From positions 328,593 to 392,592 of the forward strand of contig NZ_AEUD01000002.1 in assembly GCF_000192435.1 (NCBI RefSeq): a stretch of DNA of 64,000 bases, given 5' to 3'. A model generated the notes under the pieces. That model was not told the origin of the DNA and did no database searches. It saw nothing but the letters and a program-made list of their open reading frames with translations. Shown here piece after piece: positions 36,039 to 45,237 of the stretch. Position numbers and translations under genes: made by a program. Numbering within the stretch: the first letter of the stretch is position 1; each line of letters begins with the position of its first letter. This stretch comes from Gordonia neofelifaecis NRRL B-59395 (GTDB taxonomy: Bacteria; Actinomycetota; Actinomycetes; Mycobacteriales; Mycobacteriaceae).

Positions 36039-38009
36039 GTGACCGAAACGGATGTGCAGGCACCCAAGCGGGCCCGTACCGGACTTTCCGCCATGCTGCT
36101 GCCGGAACTGCGCGGCCTCGCGGCTGAGCTGGGCATCAAGGGCACGTCGGGGATGCGCAAGGGCGATCTGATCGATGTGATCCGTGCGCACCAGCACGGA
36201 GGTGCGACCGGCTCGTCGAAGAAGGCCGCGGGCGCAGAGAAGTCGTCGACTGAGAAGCCTGCCGCGGCGCCGAAAGCCGCAGCTGAGAAGGTCGTCGCGC
36301 AGAGTCCCGCGACCGAGAAGCCTGCGGACAAGCCCGCCGAGACGCGTGCGGCGGACCGGACTGTCCAGGCGACCGCAGTCGAGAAGCCGGACGCCGCGCC
36401 CGCGAACAAGGGCGGCGCCGCCAAGTCCGCGGACAACGACCGCGCGGATGAGAACGGCCGAGGCGGCAACAGGAACGCCGACCAGAACCGTGATGAGAAG
36501 CCTGCGCAGGCGCGCGGCGACCAGCAGCGTGAACAGAACTCCGAGGGCGACGGTAACCGCCGCAACCGGAACCGGAATCGTGACGGCGGCAACCGTGACG
36601 GTGGCAATCGTGACGGCGGCAACCGGAATCAGGGCGAGAAGAGCCAGGACTCCGGCGACAGGTCCGGCCAGGGCAATCAGGGCCAGAAGAACCAGGGCCA
36701 GGGCAATCAGGGTCCCCAGAACCAGAACCGCGACAACAACGACGACGACGGCGAGGGCGGCGGTCGCCGCCGCGGCCGCCGGTTCCGTGAGCGTCGTCGC
36801 GGACGCGATCGCGACGGCGGCGGCGGCAACGCCGGCGAGCCGCAGGTCAACGAGGGTGACGTGCTCGCTCCCGTGGCGGGCATCCTCGACGTGCTGGACA
36901 ACTACGCGTTCGTCCGGACGTCGGGATACCTGGCGGGTCCGAACGACGTCTACGTCTCGATGAACATGGTGCGCCGCAACGGGCTCCGCCGAGGCGATGC
37001 CATCACCGGCGCGGTCAAGGTGCCGCGCGACGGGGAGAACCCGAACAACCAGCGCCAGAAGTTCAACCCGCTGGTCCGTCTCGACACGGTCAACGGCACC
37101 GACATCGAGTCGGCGCGCAAGCGTCCGGACTTCACCAAGCTGACGCCGCTGTACCCGAACCAGCGATTGCGTCTCGAGACCACGCCCGAGCGGCTGTCGA
37201 CGCGCGTCATCGACCTGATCATGCCGATCGGCAAGGGGCAGCGAGCATTGATCGTCTCGCCGCCGAAGGCCGGTAAGACGACCATTCTGCAGGACATCGC
37301 GAACGCGATCACCACCAACAACCCGGAATGCCATCTGATGGTCGTCCTGGTGGACGAGCGTCCCGAGGAAGTCACCGACATGCAGCGTTCGGTGAAGGGC
37401 GAGGTCATCGCCTCGACCTTCGACCGTCCGCCGTCGGACCACACCAGCGTCGCCGAGCTCGCGATCGAGCGCGCCAAGCGTCTCGTCGAGAACGGCATGG
37501 ACGTCGTCGTGCTGCTCGACTCGATCACCCGACTGGGCCGTGCGTACAACAACGCGTCGCCGGCGTCCGGACGCATCCTGTCCGGTGGTGTCGACTCGCA
37601 GGCGCTGTACCCGCCGAAGCGATTCCTCGGTGCCGCCCGCAACATCGAGAACGGTGGATCTCTCACGATCATCGCGTCCGCGCTGGTCGAGACCGGATCC
37701 ACCGGCGACACGGTGATCTTCGAGGAGTTCAAGGGCACCGGCAACGCCGAGCTCAAGCTCGATCGCAAGATCTCCGAGCGGCGCGTGTTCCCGGCGGTCG
37801 ACGTCAACCTCTCGAGCACCCGCAAGGACGAGCTCCTGCTGTCGCCCGACGAGTTCGCGATCGTGCACAAGCTCCGCCGCCTGCTCGCAGGCCTCGACTC
37901 GCAGGCCGCGATCGACCTGCTGGTCGCGCAGCTCAAGAAGACGCGCAGCAACGTCGAATTCCTGATGCAGGTGAGCAAGAACGCCCCCGGCGTGATGAAC
38001 GACGATTGA
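36039..38009 (+). CDS. rho: Transcription termination factor Rho
   Basis: This 656-residue RNA-dependent ATPase terminates transcripts. It has a Rho N-terminal SAP-like helix bundle (about 12-45), then a ~225-residue low-complexity insert rich in Asn, Arg, Gly, Asp and Gln, including three RDGGN repeats and GNQGQ repeats. The RNA-binding cold-shock domain follows (GILDVLDNYAFVRTSGYL), then the ATPase with P-loop SPPKAGKTTIL (about 407), DERPEEVTDM and DSITRLGRAYN. The insert is the actinobacterial type that adds RNA binding and allows action on structured RNA. The start is GTG at 36039 with GAAAGG 6 bases upstream. The gene is apparently monocistronic and followed by a hairpin. Confidence 0.96.
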   Translation: MTETDVQAPKRARTGLSAMLLPELRGLAAELGIKGTSGMRKGDLIDVIRAHQHGGATGSSKKAAGAEKSSTEKPAAAPKAAAEKVVAQSPATEKPADKPAETRAADRTVQATAVEKPDAAPANKGGAAKSADNDRADENGRGGNRNADQNRDEKPAQARGDQQREQNSEGDGNRRNRNRNRDGGNRDGGNRDGGNRNQGEKSQDSGDRSGQGNQGQKNQGQGNQGPQNQNRDNNDDDGEGGGRRRGRRFRERRRGRDRDGGGGNAGEPQVNEGDVLAPVAGILDVLDNYAFVRTSGYLAGPNDVYVSMNMVRRNGLRRGDAITGAVKVPRDGENPNNQRQKFNPLVRLDTVNGTDIESARKRPDFTKLTPLYPNQRLRLETTPERLSTRVIDLIMPIGKGQRALIVSPPKAGKTTILQDIANAITTNNPECHLMVVLVDERPEEVTDMQRSVKGEVIASTFDRPPSDHTSVAELAIERAKRLVENGMDVVVLLDSITRLGRAYNNASPASGRILSGGVDSQALYPPKRFLGAARNIENGGSLTIIASALVETGSTGDTVIFEEFKGTGNAELKLDRKISERRVFPAVDVNLSSTRKDELLLSPDEFAIVHKLRRLLAGLDSQAAIDLLVAQLKKTRSNVEFLMQVSKNAPGVMNDD

Positions 38010-38036
38010 CGCGGAGCGGCAGACTGAGCCGGAGGC

Positions 38037-38082
38037 TCAGGTTGAGCCGATTCACGAGGCCGAAGGCCGAGAATCGGTCGAA
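38037..38082 (+). repeat. 46-bp REP-like repeat, left copy
   Basis: This 46-base element includes the internal hairpin-forming GAGGCCGAAGGCC. An exact reverse-complement copy lies at 38264-38309. A GACGCGGAGCG word near each copy extends the similarity. It sits just past the rho stop. Confidence 0.85.
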
Positions 38083-38097
38083 GCCTAGGTGACGAAG

Positions 38098-38125
38098 GGC
38101 TGGTAGGAGAGAACTCCTACCAGCC
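38098..38125 (+). terminator. rho terminator hairpin
   Basis: A perfect 12-bp stem GGCTGGTAGGAG/CTCCTACCAGCC with loop AGAA is followed by TT. It lies 88 bases after the rho stop, past the left REP-like repeat. Confidence 0.8.
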
Positions 38126-38159
38126 TTAGTCGTACCGGTGGGCCTCCGCAGGTAGAGCA

Positions 38160-38203
38160 CCCCCAGTCCGCTGGGTGAGCGCCCCCAGTCCGCTGGTTGA
38201 GCG
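38160..38203 (+). repeat. Tandem 22-bp direct repeat
   Basis: Two adjacent 22-base units (38160-38181 and 38182-38203) differ at one base and read CCCCCAGTCCGCTGG(G/T)TGAGCG. They lie between the two inverted 46-bp repeats, in a cluster of short repeats with no gene. Confidence 0.8.
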
Positions 38204-38263
38204 AGCGGAGCGAGTCGAAACCGGTGTCAGCCGGGCTGGGTCTGGCGTGAACCTCACCGTGGT

Positions 38264-38309
38264 TTCGACCGATTCTCGGCCTTCGGCCTCGTGAATCGGC
38301 TCAACCTGA
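38264..38309 (-). repeat. 46-bp REP-like repeat, right copy (inverted)
   Basis: This is the exact reverse complement of the element at 38037-38082, ending 10 bases before the CysJ-like stop codon. The pair could fold into a long cruciform or act as a bidirectional transcription barrier between convergent rho and the reductase gene. Confidence 0.85.
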
Positions 38310-38318
38310 CGCTCCGCG

Positions 38319-39503
38319 TCAGTACACGTCGCGGCGGTATTGACCCGACTCGCGGAGACGCTGGAGCTCGGCACGGGCGCCCTCGTCGTCGAAGTCGCCG
38401 TAATCGCGGATGATCGCGACGAGCGTCTCGTCCACATCGTGCGCCATCTGCGTCGCGTCGCCGCACACGTAGAGGACGGCGCCGTCGCGGATCCAGCTGT
38501 AGAGCTCCTCGCCCTGACCGCCCATCAGATGCGAGACGTAGATCTTCTCGTCCTGCTCGCGGGAGAACGCGACGTCGAGGCGGAGGCTGCCGTCGGCCTC
38601 CATCGCCCACATCTCGTCGCGGTAGAGGAAGTCCTGATCGCGACGGCGCGCACCGTGGAACAGCCAGTTGCGGCCGGAGCCGTCGTCGTTGCGGCGCTCG
38701 TGGAGGAAGCCGCGGAACGGGGCGATGCCGGTGCCCGGACCCACCATGATGATGTCGGTGTCGGGCTCCGGCAGATGGAACGACTTGTTCGCGGTCAGGT
38801 AGATGCCGACCGTGTCACCCGGTTCCACGCGATCGGCGAGGTACGTGGATGCGGCGCCGCCGCGGTCGCGCCCGTCGCCCCAGACCGGGGTGGCCATGTG
38901 CCGGACCGTCGCAGGCGTCAGATGCAGCGTGCCCTCGTGGACGGAGGGAGACGAGGAGATCGAATAGGTCCGGGCTGCGAGCGGGCGCAGTTCGGCGAGG
39001 AAGGCTTCGGGAGTCGGGCTCCATGAGGGATCGAGATTCAGTAGATCGAGCACATCGCGCCCGCGCGACCAGGCGTCGAGGCGGGTACGGTCGCCGGCCA
39101 GCAGCTCCGCGACCTCGGCGACGCCGCGCGCGTTCGCGAGGTGGTCGAGCAGGTAGGGCGACGTCGAGGTGATCTCGAAGCCGTGGGTGAGCGCATTGGT
39201 GAGAGTGCGTTCGCCCTTGCGGTCGGCGATGATCGTCTCCCCGGGCACACCGAGCCGTTCGACGATCGCGGCGACCAGCGCAGGCTCGTTGGTCGGAGTC
39301 ACGTTCACCGCGTCGCCCGGTCGGTAGTCCAGTCCCGAGTCGGCGATGTCGAGGACGAGATGCCGGACCTCCTTGTCGCTCTCGGGCGCGGTCAGGAGGT
39401 CGTTCTGGACGACGGTGGCGTGATAGGGGTTGCGTCGGGACCAGCGAGGCCGTTTCGAGGCGCGGGAGGAAGCGGCATCACTCGTCGGGTTCGCGGTCGT
39501 CAT
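38319..39503 (-). CDS. CysJ-type FAD/NADPH reductase lacking a flavodoxin domain
   Basis: This protein of about 394 residues matches the ferredoxin-NADP-reductase half of sulfite reductase flavoprotein. It has a connecting domain, the FAD motif RTYSISSSP (about 188), the NADPH motif [15 protein letters not shown] (about 275), a late [16 protein letters not shown] and the family ending RRDVY. The N-terminal FMN/flavodoxin domain of CysJ is absent; a basic [16 protein letters not shown] start replaces it. It would need a separate electron acceptor such as a ferredoxin, flavodoxin or haem protein. The start is the ATG at 39503 with GGAGTACC upstream; the frame to 39521 lacks a ribosome-binding site. 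No sulfite reductase gene is adjacent. Confidence 0.82.
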   Translation of the reverse strand: MTTANPTSDAASSRASKRPRWSRRNPYHATVVQNDLLTAPESDKEVRHLVLDIADSGLDYRPGDAVNVTPTNEPALVAAIVERLGVPGETIIADRKGERTLTNALTHGFEITSTSPYLLDHLANARGVAEVAELLAGDRTRLDAWSRGRDVLDLLNLDPSWSPTPEAFLAELRPLAARTYSISSSPSVHEGTLHLTPATVRHMATPVWGDGRDRGGAASTYLADRVEPGDTVGIYLTANKSFHLPEPDTDIIMVGPGTGIAPFRGFLHERRNDDGSGRNWLFHGARRRDQDFLYRDEMWAMEADGSLRLDVAFSREQDEKIYVSHLMGGQGEELYSWIRDGAVLYVCGDATQMAHDVDETLVAIIRDYGDFDDEGARAELQRLRESGQYRRDVY

Positions 39504-39797
39504 GTCTTCTCGGTACTCCAAGCGCTCGGGGCGAATGCGGGGCGAGAGGGCCGTCGACGGTGGCCCGGACGGAGTCGCCGAAACCAGGGTAAACCCGCGC
39601 GCGGCGAGTTCCCGAGGTTGCCGATGGCAAAGAGACTGGATTCACTCCGCGGCCGTGGTCGACCTGCCCGCAAGCCCGGCACCTGCACGATTGGTCGACC
39701 GGAGGGGCCCTGTGGAATAATTCTCCGGTCAGTCCGGTTCCGGTTCACACCACTGAAAATCAGCGGTGACCCGGCGGCCATGATGAAGGGACATCAC

Positions 39798-40010
39798 ATG
39801 AAGCAGGGAATCCATCCCGACTACGAGGTGACCACCGTCAACTGCGGTTGCGGCAACGAGTTCACCACCCGCAGCACCGCCAAGGGCGGCCACATCACCG
39901 TGGAAGTCTGCTCGAACTGCCACCCGTTCTACACCGGTAAGCAGAAGATCCTCGACACCGGCGGTCGCGTCGCTCGCTTCGAGAAGCGTTACGGCAAGCG
40001 CGCCAAGTAG
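39798..40010 (+). CDS. rpmE: 50S ribosomal protein L31, zinc-binding form
   Basis: This 70-residue ribosomal protein carries zinc ligands Cys16, Cys18, Cys38 and Cys41 (NCGCGN and [12 protein letters not shown]), so it is the C+ form that stores zinc. The start is the ATG at 39798 with GAAGGG upstream. The 294-base upstream region has no other gene; TTGGTC (39691-39696) with AATAAT (39716-39721) is a possible promoter. A strong hairpin follows. Reading frames that run into it from 39141 are not real. Confidence 0.97.
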   Translation: MKQGIHPDYEVTTVNCGCGNEFTTRSTAKGGHITVEVCSNCHPFYTGKQKILDTGGRVARFEKRYGKRAK

Positions 40011-40017
40011 CTCGCCT

Positions 40018-40065
40018 CAGACGCCCGACTGGAGATCTCCCCGGAGATCTCGGGTCGGGCGTCTG
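40018..40065 (+). terminator. rpmE terminator
   Basis: Outer arms CAGACGCCCGAC/GTCGGGCGTCTG (40018-40029 with 40054-40065) enclose an inner GGAGATCTCC palindrome and are followed by TTGTTT. This is a strong intrinsic-like hairpin between rpmE and prfA. Confidence 0.85.
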
Positions 40066-40144
40066 TTGTTTCGCCGACGACGCCCGGCGACGACGTACAG
40101 TCGCCGGCGACGACCCCGCAGTGATGACTAAGGAGATCCAGCAC

Positions 40145-41218
40145 GTGAGTACGCAGGAACCGTCCGCGATCGACGACATCCTCGCCGAACACGCCGGACT
40201 CCAAGCCCAGCTGTCCGACCCCGCCCTGCACGACGATCCGGCCAACGCACGGCGCGTGGGCAAGCGGTTCGCCGAACTGGCACCGGTGATGACCACGTAC
40301 ACCAAGCTCACCGCCGCTCGCGACGACCTCGAGGCCGCGCGTGAACTGGCGGAGGCCGATGCGGCGTTCGCCGAGGAGATCCCCGCCCTCGAAGCGACCG
40401 TCACCGAGCTCGACGCGACGTTGACCGATCTGCTCGCGCCGCGCGACCCGCACGACTCCGACGATGTGGTGCTCGAGGTGAAGTCCGGCGCAGGCGGTGA
40501 GGAGTCGGCGCTCTTCGCGTCCGACCTGGTCCGGATGTACCTCAAGTACTGCGAGCGACACGGCTGGAAGGCCACCGTGCTCGGCGCGACCGAGTCAGAC
40601 CTCGGCGGGTACAAGGAGGCGACGCTGTCGATCAAGGCTCGCGAGACCGTCCGCGACGGCGTCTGGTCGCGACTGAAGTTCGAGGGCGGTGTGCATCGCG
40701 TGCAGCGAGTACCGGTCACCGAGTCGCAGGGCCGCATCCATACCTCGGCGGCGGGCGTGCTGATCTATCCCGAACCCGACGAAGTCGAGGAGATTCAGAT
40801 CGACGAGTCCGATCTCCGCATCGACGTCTACCGCAGCTCCGGCAAGGGCGGCCAGGGCGTCAACACCACCGACTCTGCCGTCCGCATCACGCACCTGCCG
40901 ACGAACATTGTGGTGACCTGCCAGAACGAGCGGTCGCAGCTGCAGAACAAGGCGCGCGCGATGCAGGTGCTCGCGGCTCGGCTGAAGGCGGCGGCCGAGG
41001 AGGAGGCGGAGGCCGAGGCGTCTGCGGGACGTCAGGCGCAGATCCGGACCGTCGACCGGTCCGAGCGCATCCGCACCTACAACTTCCCGGAGAACCGGAT
41101 CACCGATCACCGCATCGGGTACAAGGCCAACAACCTCGACTCCGTTCTCGGCGGCGAGATGGACGCGCTCCTCGACGCCCTTGTCGAGGCCGACAAGCAG
41201 GCACGACTGCAGCAGTGA
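40145..41218 (+). CDS. prfA: Peptide chain release factor 1
   Basis: This 357-residue release factor terminates translation at UAA and UAG. The catalytic GGQ lies in [17 protein letters not shown] (about 237), methylated on Gln by the product of the next gene. The PxT-type anticodon region is around SQGRIHTSA. The start is GTG at 40145 with AAGGAG 8 bases upstream; the in-frame ATG at 40121 precedes that ribosome-binding site and is rejected. The stop overlaps prmC (GTGA). It begins a five-gene chain with almost no spacing. Confidence 0.96.
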   Translation: MSTQEPSAIDDILAEHAGLQAQLSDPALHDDPANARRVGKRFAELAPVMTTYTKLTAARDDLEAARELAEADAAFAEEIPALEATVTELDATLTDLLAPRDPHDSDDVVLEVKSGAGGEESALFASDLVRMYLKYCERHGWKATVLGATESDLGGYKEATLSIKARETVRDGVWSRLKFEGGVHRVQRVPVTESQGRIHTSAAGVLIYPEPDEVEEIQIDESDLRIDVYRSSGKGGQGVNTTDSAVRITHLPTNIVVTCQNERSQLQNKARAMQVLAARLKAAAEEEAEAEASAGRQAQIRTVDRSERIRTYNFPENRITDHRIGYKANNLDSVLGGEMDALLDALVEADKQARLQQ

Positions 41219-42147
41219 GCGGACTTCTGCGGCGATCCGCGGACGCCGTGCGACGCGCGGCGGCGCAGCGCCTCACCGAGGCCGGCATCGACTCGGCGGC
41301 CGCCGAAGCCGGTGAGCTCGTGGCGCAGGTGCTGGGCGTCGAACCGGGCCGACTGCTGCTGATCGACGACGTCTCCGACGCGGACCGATCGCGCATCGAC
41401 GATGCGGTGTCGCGTCGGGTTCAACGAGTCCCGTTGCAGCACATCACTTCCCGCGCGCACTTCGCCGGCGTCGAACTCACCGTCGGGCCGGGTGTCTTCG
41501 TCCCCCGCCCGGAAACCGAGCTCATCGTCGAATGGGCGGTCGCCGAGATCGCCGAGCTGCGACGAACCGGTATCGCGCCGATCCGGGTCGTCGATCTGTG
41601 CTCGGGCAGTGGCGCACTCGCTGTCGCGATCGCGGCCCACGCGCCCGACGTCCAGGTCACCGCCGTCGAATTGGCCGAGACCGCTTCCGAGTACCTGCGC
41701 CGCAACGTCCATGATCTCGGCCTGGCGGGCCGGGTGAGCGTGGTCCGCGCAGACGTGACGGACGCGACGGCGATGTCGCCGATCCTGACCGGTGCGCATG
41801 TGGTGGTGAGCAATCCGCCGTACGTGCCCGCGCAAGCAGCCGTGTCCCCGGAGGTCGCCCACGACCCGCCCGAGGCGGTGTTCTCCGGCGACAGCGGCAT
41901 GGAACTGATCGATGCGCTCGTGCCGATCCTCGCCGCGGCGCTGAGCCCCGCAGCCGTCGTCGCGATCGAGCACGACGACACCACCTCGGAGGCGGTGTGC
42001 GACGCGCTCGCCCGTGCGGGCGGATTCGCCGATGTGCGGCCCCGTCGCGACCTGGCCGGGCGACCCCGATTCGTCACCGCCGTGCACCGGGCCGTAGACG
42101 ACCCTGCGCGATCGGCGGGCGACGGCGTGGAAGGATGGAACGCGTGA
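41215..42147 (+). CDS. prmC: Release factor glutamine methyltransferase
   Basis: This 310-residue SAM-dependent methyltransferase (HemK) modifies the GGQ glutamine of release factors. It has the SAM motif [16 protein letters not shown] (about 125) and the diagnostic NPPYVP (about 198), with the [13 protein letters not shown] block before them. The GTG start overlaps prfA by 4 bases, and its stop overlaps the sua5 GTG. The last ~20 residues are poorly conserved. Confidence 0.94.
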   Translation: MSGLLRRSADAVRRAAAQRLTEAGIDSAAAEAGELVAQVLGVEPGRLLLIDDVSDADRSRIDDAVSRRVQRVPLQHITSRAHFAGVELTVGPGVFVPRPETELIVEWAVAEIAELRRTGIAPIRVVDLCSGSGALAVAIAAHAPDVQVTAVELAETASEYLRRNVHDLGLAGRVSVVRADVTDATAMSPILTGAHVVVSNPPYVPAQAAVSPEVAHDPPEAVFSGDSGMELIDALVPILAAALSPAAVVAIEHDDTTSEAVCDALARAGGFADVRPRRDLAGRPRFVTAVHRAVDDPARSAGDGVEGWNA

Positions 42148-42803
42148 GCGCGGTGTTCGATTGCAGTGACCCAGACGAGCGAGAAGCAGGCATCCGGGCG
42201 GCGGTGGGCGCGGCCCGTGCCGGTCGGCTCGTGGTGATGCCCACCGACACGGTGTACGGCCTCGGCTGCGACGCGTTCGACAGTGAGGCCGTGGCCTCGC
42301 TGCTCGCGGCCAAGGGCCGCGGACGCGACATGCCGGTGCCGGTGCTCGTCGGCTCGTGGCACACCGTCGACGGTCTGGTGCGTTCGGTGTCGCCGCAGGC
42401 ACGGGAACTGGTGCAGGCCTTCTGGCCCGGTGGACTGAGCCTGGTGGTCGAGCAGGCACCGTCGCTGGCCTGGGACCTCGGGGACACCTCGGGGAGCGTG
42501 ATGATCCGCATGCCGCTGCATCCGGTCGCGATCGAGCTGCTGCGGGAAGTCGGGCCGATGGCGGTCTCGAGCGCGAACATCTCGGGGCATCCGCCGGCCA
42601 CGACCGCGCCGGAGGCCCGCGACCAGCTTCAGGACAAGGTGTCGGTCTACCTCGACGGCGGCCCGGCCGATCACGCCGTCGCCTCGACCATCGTCGACCT
42701 CACCGGTCCGGAGCCCAAGATCTTGCGCGAGGGCGCGATCACCGCGGAGCATCTCGCCGAGGTGCTGGATGTGGATGCCGAGGAACTTCGGAGCCGGTCG
42801 TGA
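42144..42803 (+). CDS. L-threonylcarbamoyladenylate synthase (Sua5/YrdC/YwlC)
   Basis: This 219-residue enzyme makes threonylcarbamoyl-AMP for the t6A37 modification of ANN-decoding tRNAs. Core motifs are VVMPTDTVYGLGCDAF, KGRGRDMPVPVLV, PGGLSLVVEQ and MAVSSANISGHPP. The GTG at 42144 (GTGA overlap with prmC, GGAAGGAT upstream) gives [13 protein letters not shown], parallel to Rv1301 MTETFDCADPEQR; an ATG at 42135 is in frame but less likely. It is translationally coupled to both neighbours. Confidence 0.92.
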   Translation: MSAVFDCSDPDEREAGIRAAVGAARAGRLVVMPTDTVYGLGCDAFDSEAVASLLAAKGRGRDMPVPVLVGSWHTVDGLVRSVSPQARELVQAFWPGGLSLVVEQAPSLAWDLGDTSGSVMIRMPLHPVAIELLREVGPMAVSSANISGHPPATTAPEARDQLQDKVSVYLDGGPADHAVASTIVDLTGPEPKILREGAITAEHLAEVLDVDAEELRSRS

Positions 42804-44050
42804 CCGACCCGATCCTCGACCCGGCCGCGGGCGACCCGCTGGCAGGCGATCCCGAGATCGCCGCGCTGCTCCAGCGCGAGGCCACGCGGCGCCGCGGCAG
42901 TCTGCAGATGCTCGCCGCCGAATCCACCGCCACGCCCGCCGTGCGCGCCGCGGTGGGCTCGATCCTGGCGGACAAGTACGCCGAGGGCTACCCCGGGCAC
43001 CGCTACCACGGCGGCGTCGACGTGGTGGACGACATCGAGGAGCTGGCGATCAGCCGAGCGCACGAACTGTTCGGCGCCGAGTACGTGAACGTCCAGCCGC
43101 TGTCATGGGCGCTGGCGAACTTCGCCGTCTACGCGGCTTTCTCTCAACCTGGCGACCAGGTGCTGTCGCTGAGTCTGAAGCACGGCGGGCATCAGTCGCA
43201 CGGCTCTCGCGCCAATCTGTCCGGCCGCTGGTTCACCGTCCTGAACTACGAGGTCCGCGCCGACACCGAGCAGATCGACTACGATCAGATCCGCGAGCTG
43301 GCGCTGATCCATCGACCGCGGATCCTGGTGGCCGGCGGGACCTCGTACTCGCGGTCGTGGGACTTCGCCGCGATGCGCACCATCGCCGACGAGGCCGACT
43401 GCATCTTCTGGGCCGACGCCGCGCATCTGGCGGGGCTCGCCGTCGGCGGCGTGCTCGACTCGCCGGTTCCGCACGCGGACGTGGTGACGGTCGCGACCAA
43501 CAAGGTGATTCGCGGACCGCGCGGCGGACTGCTGCTCGCGCGCGGTGAGCATGCGGATTCGTTGTCGCGCGCCGTGTACCCGTTCATCCAGGGCGCCCCC
43601 GCGATGCACTCGATCGCCGCCAAGGCGGTGGCCTTCGCCGAGTGCCTGCGCCCGGGGTACGCGGCGTACGCGCGGAACGTCGCCGACGACGCCGCGGAAC
43701 TCTCCGCCAGGCTCGCCGAGCGCGGTCTGCGGACCGTCTCGGGCGGAACGGACACTCACATCGCCGTCGTCGAGGTCTCGTCGCTCGGGATCTCGGGTCG
43801 CGAGGCGGCCCGGCGACTGGCCGCGTGCCGGATCATCGTCGACAAGGCCGTGACGCCGTTCGACGAGGCCCCGGTGGCCGAGGGTTCGGCGATCCGGTTC
43901 GGTTCGGCGGTCATGGCGGCCGACGGTCTGCGGCCCGCCGAGATGTCCACGGTCGCCGATCTGATGATCGACGCGATGCGCACGGACCCGGACGACGTGG
44001 CTCGGCAGGCCGCGATCACCGAGGCCGTCGCCGCGGTGGGGGAGAAGTAG
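42800..44050 (+). CDS. Divergent serine hydroxymethyltransferase-like PLP enzyme
   Basis: This 416-residue fold I PLP enzyme is clearly related to GlyA: DKYAEGYPGHRYHGGVD, GGHQSHG, ADAAHLAG, NKVIRGPRGGLLLARG with the PLP lysine, and a late SAIRFGSAV with the substrate Arg. Several active-site residues differ from E. coli SHMT: ASEN becomes AAES (S35 to Ala), RYYGG becomes RYHGG (Y65 to His), PHSGSQAN becomes PLSWALAN (phosphate loop changed) and TTTHK becomes VATNK (H228 to Asn). It is therefore probably a paralogue with altered chemistry, such as another hydroxyamino-acid aldolase or transferase, and not the housekeeping SHMT. The GTG start overlaps the sua5 stop. M. tuberculosis has no gene at this position. 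Confidence 0.85.
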   Translation: MTDPILDPAAGDPLAGDPEIAALLQREATRRRGSLQMLAAESTATPAVRAAVGSILADKYAEGYPGHRYHGGVDVVDDIEELAISRAHELFGAEYVNVQPLSWALANFAVYAAFSQPGDQVLSLSLKHGGHQSHGSRANLSGRWFTVLNYEVRADTEQIDYDQIRELALIHRPRILVAGGTSYSRSWDFAAMRTIADEADCIFWADAAHLAGLAVGGVLDSPVPHADVVTVATNKVIRGPRGGLLLARGEHADSLSRAVYPFIQGAPAMHSIAAKAVAFAECLRPGYAAYARNVADDAAELSARLAERGLRTVSGGTDTHIAVVEVSSLGISGREAARRLAACRIIVDKAVTPFDEAPVAEGSAIRFGSAVMAADGLRPAEMSTVADLMIDAMRTDPDDVARQAAITEAVAAVGEK

Positions 44051-44052
44051 AC

Positions 44053-45210
44053 GTGCTCGGATACGCGCTGGAGACCTCCGGCGGCGGGGCGGGCGTGCCG
44101 CTTCGCGAGCTCGCCCTCGTCGGTCTCGCGGCGGCGGGCATCACCTACTTCCTCACCTCGCTGGTCCGCGTTCTCGCCGTTCGTTTCGGAGCCGTCGCCG
44201 TCCCGCGTCAGCGTGACGTGCACGTGATCCCGACGCCCCGGCTGGGTGGGGTGGGCATGTACATCGGCATCGTCTGCGCGATCGGGCTCGCCGCGCAACT
44301 GCCCGCACTCAACCGAGGCTTCTCGTACACCCACGACATGCTGGCCGTCATCACCTCCGGTCTGGTGATCGTCCTCGTCGGCATCATCGACGATCGTTGG
44401 GGCCTCGACGCACTCACGAAGTTCGTCGGTCAGCTGACCGCGGCAGGCGTGCTGGTCATCATGGGTGTGAGCTGGTACCTCGTCTACGTGCCGTTCGCCG
44501 ACATCGGCACCGTCGTGCTCGATCCGCTGCAGGCCGGGCTGCTCACCGTGGCGATCACGGTCACCACGATCAACGCCATCAACTTCGTCGACGGCCTGGA
44601 CGGATTGGCCGCAGGCATCGGCCTCATCGCGGCCGTCGCGATCTGCCTGTTCTCGCTCGGACTCCTGCACGACCAGGGCGGCGACGTCAGCTACTACCCA
44701 CCAGCGCTGATCACCGCTGCGCTCGCCGGCGCGTGCCTGGGATTCCTGCCCCACAACTTCTCACCCGCCCGAATCTTCATGGGAGACTCCGGCGCGATGC
44801 TGATCGGCCTGATGCTCGCCGCCGCGGCGACGAGTGCGTCGGGGCGCGTCGCTCGCAGCGCGTACGGACCGGCGGACATGTTCACGCTGCTGTCGCCACT
44901 GATCCTGGTCGCCGCAGTGATGTTCATCCCGATGCTCGACATGGTGATGGCGGTGATCCGGCGAACCCGAGCGGGCGTCGGCTTCTACACTCCGGACAAG
45001 ATGCATCTGCATCATCGACTGCTCGAACTGGGTCACTCCCAGCGTCGAGTCGCCCTGCTCATCTACCTGTGGGTCGGTGTCCTGGCGTTCTCCGTGGCGG
45101 CCGGGACCCTGCTGCCCGCGTCGGTCGTGATGCCGATCTTCATCGTGGGTTTGATCGTCGCGCTCGCCGCGACGTTCGCACCGCGACTGAGTCGCCGGTT
45201 CGCCCGATAG
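44053..45210 (+). CDS. wecA: UDP-N-acetylglucosamine:decaprenyl-phosphate GlcNAc-1-phosphate transferase (WecA/Rfe)
   Basis: This 385-residue integral membrane enzyme starts the linker of the mycolyl-arabinogalactan wall by making decaprenyl-PP-GlcNAc. It has about ten or eleven hydrophobic helices, the PNPT motifs RQRDVHVIPTPRLGGVGMY, IIDDRWGLD, NFVDGLDGLAAG, FMGDSGA and HLHHRLLELGHSQRR. The start is GTG at 44053, two bases after the upstream stop, with GGGGGAGAAG as ribosome-binding site. It is the equivalent of Rv1302 (rfe). Confidence 0.92.
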   Translation: MLGYALETSGGGAGVPLRELALVGLAAAGITYFLTSLVRVLAVRFGAVAVPRQRDVHVIPTPRLGGVGMYIGIVCAIGLAAQLPALNRGFSYTHDMLAVITSGLVIVLVGIIDDRWGLDALTKFVGQLTAAGVLVIMGVSWYLVYVPFADIGTVVLDPLQAGLLTVAITVTTINAINFVDGLDGLAAGIGLIAAVAICLFSLGLLHDQGGDVSYYPPALITAALAGACLGFLPHNFSPARIFMGDSGAMLIGLMLAAAATSASGRVARSAYGPADMFTLLSPLILVAAVMFIPMLDMVMAVIRRTRAGVGFYTPDKMHLHHRLLELGHSQRRVALLIYLWVGVLAFSVAAGTLLPASVVMPIFIVGLIVALAATFAPRLSRRFAR

Positions 45211-45237
45211 CGTGTCCGCTCGCTAACCTGGTCTCTC

